Shown: piece by piece, positions 28,824 through 32,914 of the stretch | How the letters are laid out: each line of letters begins with the position of its first letter | Numbering within the stretch: the first letter of the stretch is position 1 | NCBI GenBank assembly: GCA_964545715.1 | Contig: CAZJHX010000122.1 | Location: 1 to 32,914, forward strand | Source: CAZJHX01 sp964545715 | Lineage (GTDB): Bacteria; Myxococcota_A; UBA9042; GCA-2863065 | Direction of reading: 5' to 3' | DNA: 32,914 bases | Notes under the pieces: generated by a model | The model's database searches: none | Told to the model about the DNA's origin: nothing | The model's input: the letters and a program-made list of their open reading frames with translations, nothing else | Position numbers and translations under genes: made by a program

Positions 28824-29563
28824 TTGCGGACCTGACGTCCCCGGGCTTCAAGGCGCTGCTGGACGGGGACCAGCCGGTGGCGGTGCTGCTGCCGGTCGGA
28901 TCCGTCGAGCCACACGGTCCGCATCTGCCGCTGGGCACGGATACGACCATCTCTACGGCCGCAGCACAGGCAGCTATCCCCCTGCTGGCGGACTCCGGAG
29001 TGGCGGGAGTCATCGCGCCCGCGGTCCCTTACGGCGTCACAGACTGCGCGGCCGCCTTTCCCGGCGCCGTGTCGATCCCGGCAGCCACGCTCAGCGCCTT
29101 CCTGCGCGCCGTGGTGGACGGGTTTCTGGCCAATGGGGTCGCGCATGTGTGCCTCATCAACAATCACCTGGAGCCTGCGCAGGACCGCGCCGTGCGCGAC
29201 GCCGTCGACGGACTGGGGCCGGCCGCGTCTGTCGCCTGCCCGCTGACCCGCCGGTGGGGACGCACGCTGACCGACGAGTTCAAGCGCGGCGAGTGTCATG
29301 CCGGTCGCTACGAGACGGCGATCGTCCTGGCAGCCGCGCCCGAGAGCGTAGACGAGATAGCGCGGGCGGGCCTGCCTGAGGTGCCGATCAGCTTGTCGGA
29401 TGCCCTGCGCGGCGGCGTCTCCGACTTCCTGGAGATGGGCCTGAAGCAGGCCTACGCGGGCGATCCGGCCGCAGCAACACCCGAAGAAGGCGTTGAAATC
29501 ACAGCGCTTCTCGCCAAGATGATCGCCACGGAGATCACAGAGCGGCTCCTGCCGCCAGCGTGA
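28820..29563 (+). CDS. Creatininase-family metal-dependent hydrolase
   Basis: A 247-residue member of the creatininase family, metal-dependent enzymes that hydrolyse cyclic or linear amides. The metal-binding motif GSVEPHGPHLPLGTDT supplies Glu, His and Asp, NNHLEP replaces the more common NGHGGN, and GECHAGRYETAIVLA supplies the later Glu. It overlaps the ligase gene by four bases (ATGA) and is the last gene of the operon. The role is not obvious. It could hydrolyse an amide or lactam formed from the amino-ring intermediate, or stand in for the missing kynurenine formamidase. It does not carry the HxGTHxDxPxH motif of KynB. Family assignment is firm, the role is speculative. Confidence 0.9.
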   Translation: MIADLTSPGFKALLDGDQPVAVLLPVGSVEPHGPHLPLGTDTTISTAAAQAAIPLLADSGVAGVIAPAVPYGVTDCAAAFPGAVSIPAATLSAFLRAVVDGFLANGVAHVCLINNHLEPAQDRAVRDAVDGLGPAASVACPLTRRWGRTLTDEFKRGECHAGRYETAIVLAAAPESVDEIARAGLPEVPISLSDALRGGVSDFLEMGLKQAYAGDPAAATPEEGVEITALLAKMIATEITERLLPPA

Positions 29564-29604
29564 TTCTGTAAATTTTTTTTACTGTTGCTCTAATTCGCAC
29601 ACTC

Positions 29605-29617
29605 GACGCAGCGCGTC
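29605..29617. promoter_or_regulatory. Small perfect inverted repeat upstream of the sigma-54 promoter
   Basis: GACGC-AGC-GCGTC lies 39 bases upstream of the -24 element at 29656. Its symmetry and place fit a binding site for an enhancer-binding protein or another dimeric regulator. Confidence 0.3.
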
Positions 29618-29655
29618 AATCCCACAATCGCACCACTGCGACGGATCCATCTTCT

Positions 29656-29671
29656 TGGCACGTGCCGTGCT
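29656..29671 (+). promoter_or_regulatory. Sigma-54 (-24/-12) promoter
   Basis: TGGCACGTGCCGTGCT fits the -24/-12 consensus TGGCAC-N5-TTGC with a single change (GTGC for TTGC). The GG (29657-29658) and GC (29669-29670) have the required ten bases between them. It would start transcription near 29682, about 50 bases before the ATG at 29734. The gene has an AAGGAG ribosome site nine bases before its ATG. Confidence 0.65.
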
Positions 29672-29733
29672 CATGGGTCTCTGCGACAACGCAGCGGGCC
29701 TAATGGCTCCGCTCGGACAAGGAGATTGTTACG

Positions 29734-30897
29734 ATGAAAGCGCGAATTACTCAGTACCTGATTGCTCTGATCTTCTCAGCGAGTGTGGTGACGCTGCTCG
29801 GCGGCGCCAAAAGCGGTTGTGCGGGCGGCGCCCCGGAACCAGGCCCATCAATGTGCACGGCAGCCTCGGATTGCGAGGGCCTGCCGCACATCGAATGTGT
29901 GGGCCAATGGGACTGCTCCAACGGCCAATGCCAGTATGACTGCAGCGACGAGCCGCCCCCGCCGCCCCAATCCTGTTGGAGCGACGACGACTGCGGCGCC
30001 GGCTACGAATGTCAGCTGGAAGAGTTCTGCACGATGCCCGCGGGTGGCGGTGCGGACTATCCCGCGAAAGAGGCTCCTGACGGTGACCAGGCGGCCGACC
30101 CGATCTCGATCCCGGTCTGCGAGGGCCAGTGCGTGAAGAAGACCGAGCCCGAGTGCAGCTGCAACGATGACTGCGGTTTCAACGAGACCTGCATCGACGG
30201 GACCTGCCAGACGCCACAGACCGAGTGCACCTACGACGGTGACTGCGGCCCCAACCAGTACTGCGCGGACTACTCGTGCCCAGACATGCCGCCGTGCGAC
30301 TGCGGCGCGGAAGACGACTGCGCGTGCCCCGGCTTCGCCCCCGTCCCGTGCTACGGCACCTGCAAGGACAAGGAGACCAAGCCCAACGAGTGCTCGTACG
30401 ACAGCGAGTGCGGCGCCGGCCAGTTCTGCGAGATCGAGTGGTGCGAGGACAGCACGTGCAGCTGCGAGGCCCCCGAGCCCGGTGACGGCGATGCGGACGC
30501 GGCCTGCGTCTGCCTGGCGGTCGAGCCCCAGTGCTACGGCACCTGCCAGGACGAGAAGATTCAGCCGCCCCCGCCCGAGGGCTGCGCGACGGACTCCGAC
30601 TGTGGCGACAACGAGTACTGCGAGGGTCCGGTCTGCCTGATGTGGTGCGCGGACGACGACCCGGACTGCTGCGGCGGCGGTGTGTGCACGGAGCTCCCCG
30701 AGCCTGACGAGTGCCAGGCCAGCGGCTGCTCCGGCGAGATCTGCGCGGCGGGCCCGGTCGACTCCATCTGCATCTGGGAAGAGTGGTACGAGTGCCTGCA
30801 GTTCGCCACCTGCGAGGCGAATGAGAGCGGCTGCGGCTGGGCCACCCAGAACCCCGAGTTCGACGAATGCATGTCGAAATACATCATTATCGACTGA
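29734..30897 (+). CDS. Cysteine-rich secreted protein with eight-cysteine-cluster C-terminus
   Basis: A 387-residue exported protein, very acidic and rich in Cys. The N-terminal segment (YLIALIFSASVVTLLGGAKSG then Cys) could be a lipoprotein or plain signal. The body has at least five repeats of the form C-x-x-D-x-DCG-x-x-x-x-C-x-x-x-x-C (WSDDDCGAGYEC, CNDDCGFNETC, CTYDGDCGPNQYC, CSYDSECGAGQFC, CATDSDCGDNEYC), probably disulfide-knotted modules. The C-terminal 55 residues (CQASGCSGEICA, then CIWEEWYECLQFATCEAN and CGW) match the eight-cysteine-cluster domain known from myxobacterial and related surface proteins. A good Shine-Dalgarno (AAGGAG) precedes the ATG, and a sigma-54 promoter lies at 29656. 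Function is unknown; a surface or adhesion role is inferred. Confidence 0.88.
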   Translation: MKARITQYLIALIFSASVVTLLGGAKSGCAGGAPEPGPSMCTAASDCEGLPHIECVGQWDCSNGQCQYDCSDEPPPPPQSCWSDDDCGAGYECQLEEFCTMPAGGGADYPAKEAPDGDQAADPISIPVCEGQCVKKTEPECSCNDDCGFNETCIDGTCQTPQTECTYDGDCGPNQYCADYSCPDMPPCDCGAEDDCACPGFAPVPCYGTCKDKETKPNECSYDSECGAGQFCEIEWCEDSTCSCEAPEPGDGDADAACVCLAVEPQCYGTCQDEKIQPPPPEGCATDSDCGDNEYCEGPVCLMWCADDDPDCCGGGVCTELPEPDECQASGCSGEICAAGPVDSICIWEEWYECLQFATCEANESGCGWATQNPEFDECMSKYIIID

Positions 30898-30917
30898 GCC
30901 ACGTCTAAGTATTCAAC

Positions 30918-30999
30918 GGCTGTGACCGGCCGTGACGCTGACCCTCTCTCCCCTCTCTCTCCCCTAAGAGATTCGCGTCAAGAACGGCCGGTCGCAGCC
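30918..30999. repeat. Long hairpin with pyrimidine loop
   Basis: GGCTGTGACCGGCCG plus TGACGC (30918-30938) pairs with GCGTCA (30975-30980) and CGGCCGGTCGCAGCC (30985-30999), with one mismatch and a four-base bulge. The 36-base loop is dominated by CCCTCTCTCC-type sequence. It lies after the Cys-rich gene and ends 12 bases before the -35 box at 31011. It may be a terminator without a U-run, or an operator. Confidence 0.65.
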
Positions 31000-31010
31000 T
31001 CCCTTATCCC

Positions 31011-31039
31011 TTGACATTTCGGCACTTTGCGCGTACAAG
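31011..31039 (+). promoter_or_regulatory. Sigma-70-type promoter for the 31064 gene
   Basis: Perfect TTGACA (31011-31016), a 17-base spacer, then TACAAG (31034-31039, four of six matches to TATAAT). Transcription would begin near 31046, 18 bases before the ATG at 31064. The spacer holds GGCACTTTGC, shared with the promoter at 14846-14875. Confidence 0.6.
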
Positions 31040-31063
31040 AAACGCGCCACTGGAGTCGAATTC

Positions 31064-32029
31064 ATGCCTTTTGACCACCAATCCCGCACCAACACCTCAG
31101 GCGCCAACGCGGCCACCGCCAACACCGCTGTATCCGCCAAGTCATCGCTGAAAGGCGTGGGCTATGGACAGGGTCAGGCGGCGCTCAGCCCGCGCGGCCA
31201 GGCCGTCCAGATGGACCAGAAGGCCGGCCCGCAGAAACACTACTTTGATTATGCGCGCCTGCTGGAAGACCAGAAGCTGGAGATGACGGTCGGCTTCGGC
31301 TACTCCGAGAAGGGCAACCACTACGGCATGATGAAGGACGTCGTCTGGTGGCTGGAGCACTCCGGCTTCAAAGCGGCCGGCGCGGACGGGGAGTTCCAGC
31401 GGTTCTCCAAGAACCACGATTTCAAGCTGCAGACCGACAAGGGCCTGGAGACCGTTACGGCCGAGGTCACCATCAAGATCGTCACGCCGAAGGCGGGCGC
31501 CAAAGACGCGTTTTTGGACGGCATGGCCAACTCCGACGTCGTCGCCTACGCCGGCCACGCCCGGTACGGCGTCGGCATGGACTTCGACGACAAGCTCAGC
31601 ACGGACGAGCAGATCGTCATGGGCGAGAACAGCGCTGGCCACAAGAGCGGCAAGTACAAGAAGGGCTACAACCAGAACATGCGCAACATCGTCCGCGGCC
31701 AGGAGAACGACCTGGAGCGGATGTCCAAAGAGGGCAAGTTCAAAAAAGACAAGTACCAGGTCATGGCGCTGTCGGGCTGCAAGACCGAGAACTACCTGGA
31801 CGAGATGCGCGGCGGCCTGATGGCGGGGAAGGACTCCTCCAACCTGGACATCATCGCCACCAACGACACGACCAAGGCGCGGGCCTCTTCAGAGGTCATC
31901 ATCAGCTTCATCGAGGGCATCCTGAAGCAGTCGGATGCCGAGAAGATCGTGAAGACGATGAACCGTCAGCAAGACGGAGACCGCCACTTCCTGGACGGCA
32001 TCCAGGACAACAAGACGACGCCCTACTAA
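31064..32029 (+). CDS. Putative clan CD (caspase/CHAT-like) cysteine peptidase or toxin
   Basis: A 321-residue protein with no signal peptide. Residues 1-55 are Ala/Ser/Thr-rich and include SLKGVGYGQGQAALSPRGQA (28-47), which resembles the short leader of proteins found with contractile injection systems or other effectors in such bacteria (from memory, not a search). A folded region begins near residue 58. It has a hydrophobic strand then GHARYG (164-169, His165) and later a strand leading to LSGCKTENY (236-244, Cys239). His in a GH motif after a beta-strand, followed by Cys after a second strand, is the arrangement of caspase, gingipain and CHAT peptidases. The C-terminus is helical. I infer a secreted or injected effector. 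The gene is monocistronic, with its own promoter, and is convergent with the next gene, one base between stops. Confidence 0.75.
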   Translation: MPFDHQSRTNTSGANAATANTAVSAKSSLKGVGYGQGQAALSPRGQAVQMDQKAGPQKHYFDYARLLEDQKLEMTVGFGYSEKGNHYGMMKDVVWWLEHSGFKAAGADGEFQRFSKNHDFKLQTDKGLETVTAEVTIKIVTPKAGAKDAFLDGMANSDVVAYAGHARYGVGMDFDDKLSTDEQIVMGENSAGHKSGKYKKGYNQNMRNIVRGQENDLERMSKEGKFKKDKYQVMALSGCKTENYLDEMRGGLMAGKDSSNLDIIATNDTTKARASSEVIISFIEGILKQSDAEKIVKTMNRQQDGDRHFLDGIQDNKTTPY

Positions 32030-32030
32030 G

Positions 32031-32914
32031 CTACTTTCCGGGATCGATGACAGGCGGGTTCGGGTTGACGTCCATGCCGGGCTGCTCTGCGGGTGCTTCG
32101 CGGTCCTCTTCTTCGTCCGTTGGTGGCGCAGTCTTGGGCGCGGGCGGCGGCGCAATCGGCGTGGGCGCGCGCCTGGTGGGCGCATCCTTGATGTCCGGTG
32201 ACTTCTCCATCATCGGCGAGCTGGCGCGGAAGAGGAAAAAGCCGGCGCCGCCCACCACCAGCGGGGCCATGGCGCCGATGGGAAAGACCTGGCTCAGCGT
32301 CTTGGCGCCTGCCGTGACCGTAACGTTGCGGCCGGCGGTCTTGACCTTGGCTTTGAAGTTGCCGTCGCCTGTGTGGTCCAAGACCATGCTCAGGATGAGC
32401 TTCTTGTGCTTGGTCAGGCGGGCCAGCATGGGCTCTCCCGGCGCGTAGACCTCCAGAACCGCCAGCAGCAGGCGCACGAAGCCCCGCGCGCCGTGGTGAC
32501 CGGCCCGCATGAGGCTGATCACGCCCTCGGAGGCCAGCTTGGCGTTGGCAGCGCCGGCCTTGTCGCGGGCGGTCCACGACCAGCCCAGGCTGTTGTGCGT
32601 GAGCCAAACCGCCGCGTAGGTGTGACCTGTAACCAGCGCGTGGAAAATGGCCAGATCCTTGTCGCGGCCCAGCGCGGCGCCGAAGCGGTCCGACGTCTTC
32701 TCGGTCGGGTGAGAGAACACCGCGAAGAAGGGCTTGGTCTTCAGCACCTTCTCGGCCGCTTTGGGCAGGGTCTTGGGCTTGCGCCGCAGCGCCGTCCACG
32801 TGGCCAGGGAGCGCTCTTCAACCCACTCGTGAGACCCGACCAACAGCGCCCCGTCAGCCCCGCGCATGACCACCGCCGGACCGACGATCAGCGCCGGGCG
32901 GCCGCGCACCTGCG
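32031..32914 (-). CDS. Partial gene: membrane-anchored protein of unknown function
   Basis: At least 292 residues, cut by the right edge of the window; the reading frame is open to the edge, so a GTG at 32909 need not be the start. The sequence begins with a small alpha/beta region (PALIVGPAVVMRGADGALLVG), then an alpha-helical domain with FFAVFSHPTEKTSDRFGAALG and WLTHNSLGWSW, a beta-rich stretch (KLILSMVLDHTGDGNFKAKV), one membrane segment (IGAMAPLVVGGAGFFLF) and a proline/acidic tail (APTPIAPPPAPKTAPPTDEE). This layout has a soluble N-terminal domain and a single C-terminal membrane anchor. I do not recognise a family. It is convergent with the His-Cys protein gene. Confidence 0.75.
   Translation of the reverse strand, partial: QVRGRPALIVGPAVVMRGADGALLVGSHEWVEERSLATWTALRRKPKTLPKAAEKVLKTKPFFAVFSHPTEKTSDRFGAALGRDKDLAIFHALVTGHTYAAVWLTHNSLGWSWTARDKAGAANAKLASEGVISLMRAGHHGARGFVRLLLAVLEVYAPGEPMLARLTKHKKLILSMVLDHTGDGNFKAKVKTAGRNVTVTAGAKTLSQVFPIGAMAPLVVGGAGFFLFRASSPMMEKSPDIKDAPTRRAPTPIAPPPAPKTAPPTDEEEDREAPAEQPGMDVNPNPPVIDPGK

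Noticed and set aside
28820..29563. Calling the creatininase-family gene kynurenine formamidase
   Set aside because: The KynB cyclase motif is absent and the sequence has creatininase metal ligands; the role is left as speculation.
29564..29590. Rho-independent terminator after the creatininase-family gene
   Set aside because: There is a run of Ts at 29573-29580, but the nearest GC hairpin (GCGGC/GCCGC) is about 17 bases upstream and inside the gene end, too far for a standard terminator.

Overview
This window reads as ordinary chromosome from a high-GC, predatory- or deltaproteobacterial-type lineage (Myxococcota or a neighbouring phylum such as Bradymonadota). That placement is inference from gene content: an AgmX/PglI-type TonB-like protein, MopE-type metal-binding lipoproteins, an eight-cysteine-cluster lipoprotein, a sigma-54 activator without a receiver domain, and many secreted proteins with no close functional label. 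A run of ten Ns at 7171-7180 shows that this is a draft or metagenomic assembly. I see no tRNA, rRNA, CRISPR array, transposase or phage gene.

Layout. 80-7052 (minus strand) is an envelope operon read as class A penicillin-binding protein, FG-GAP lipid/secreted propeller protein, family 5 solute-binding protein, then a NtrY-like membrane histidine kinase. 7053-7411 is a gene-free stretch with a G-quadruplex motif and the assembly gap. 7412-8506 is a lipoprotein; it converges on tatA plus a TPR-type secreted protein (8672-10231, minus). 10374-12988 (plus) holds a lipoprotein, a sigma-54 activator and a second lipoprotein. 13035-18209 (minus) holds the AgmX-type protein and then an operon of a MopE/propeller lipoprotein, a beta-barrel-like protein and a TPR protein. 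18312-22164 (plus) is aconitase AcnA followed by a small lipoprotein and a membrane protein.

22147-29563 is the metabolic heart of the window. On the minus strand lie tryptophan 2,3-dioxygenase and a kynureninase-type PLP enzyme, which together point to anthranilate as a product. Divergently, on the plus strand, six genes overlap or nearly touch: a short-chain dehydrogenase, a RidA enamine/imine deaminase, a crotonase-fold protein lacking both classical catalytic glutamates, an acyl-CoA dehydrogenase, a benzoate/2-aminobenzoate-CoA ligase and a creatininase-family hydrolase. The simplest reading is tryptophan to kynurenine to anthranilate to anthraniloyl-CoA, followed by CoA-bound ring breakdown. 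The formamidase and the 2-aminobenzoyl-CoA monooxygenase/reductase expected for that route are not in the window.

29734-32914 holds a cysteine-rich lipoprotein-like gene behind a good sigma-54 promoter, a secreted-effector-like protein with a caspase/CHAT-like His-Cys pair behind a clean sigma-70 promoter, and a partial membrane-anchored protein.

The best candidates for something undescribed are (i) a palindromic dispersed repeat present twice (1-72 and 8503-8675), whose full copy runs exactly from one stop codon to the opposing stop codon; (ii) the kynurenine/anthraniloyl-CoA gene cluster with its unusual helper enzymes; and (iii) the putative His-Cys peptidase at 31064-32029.
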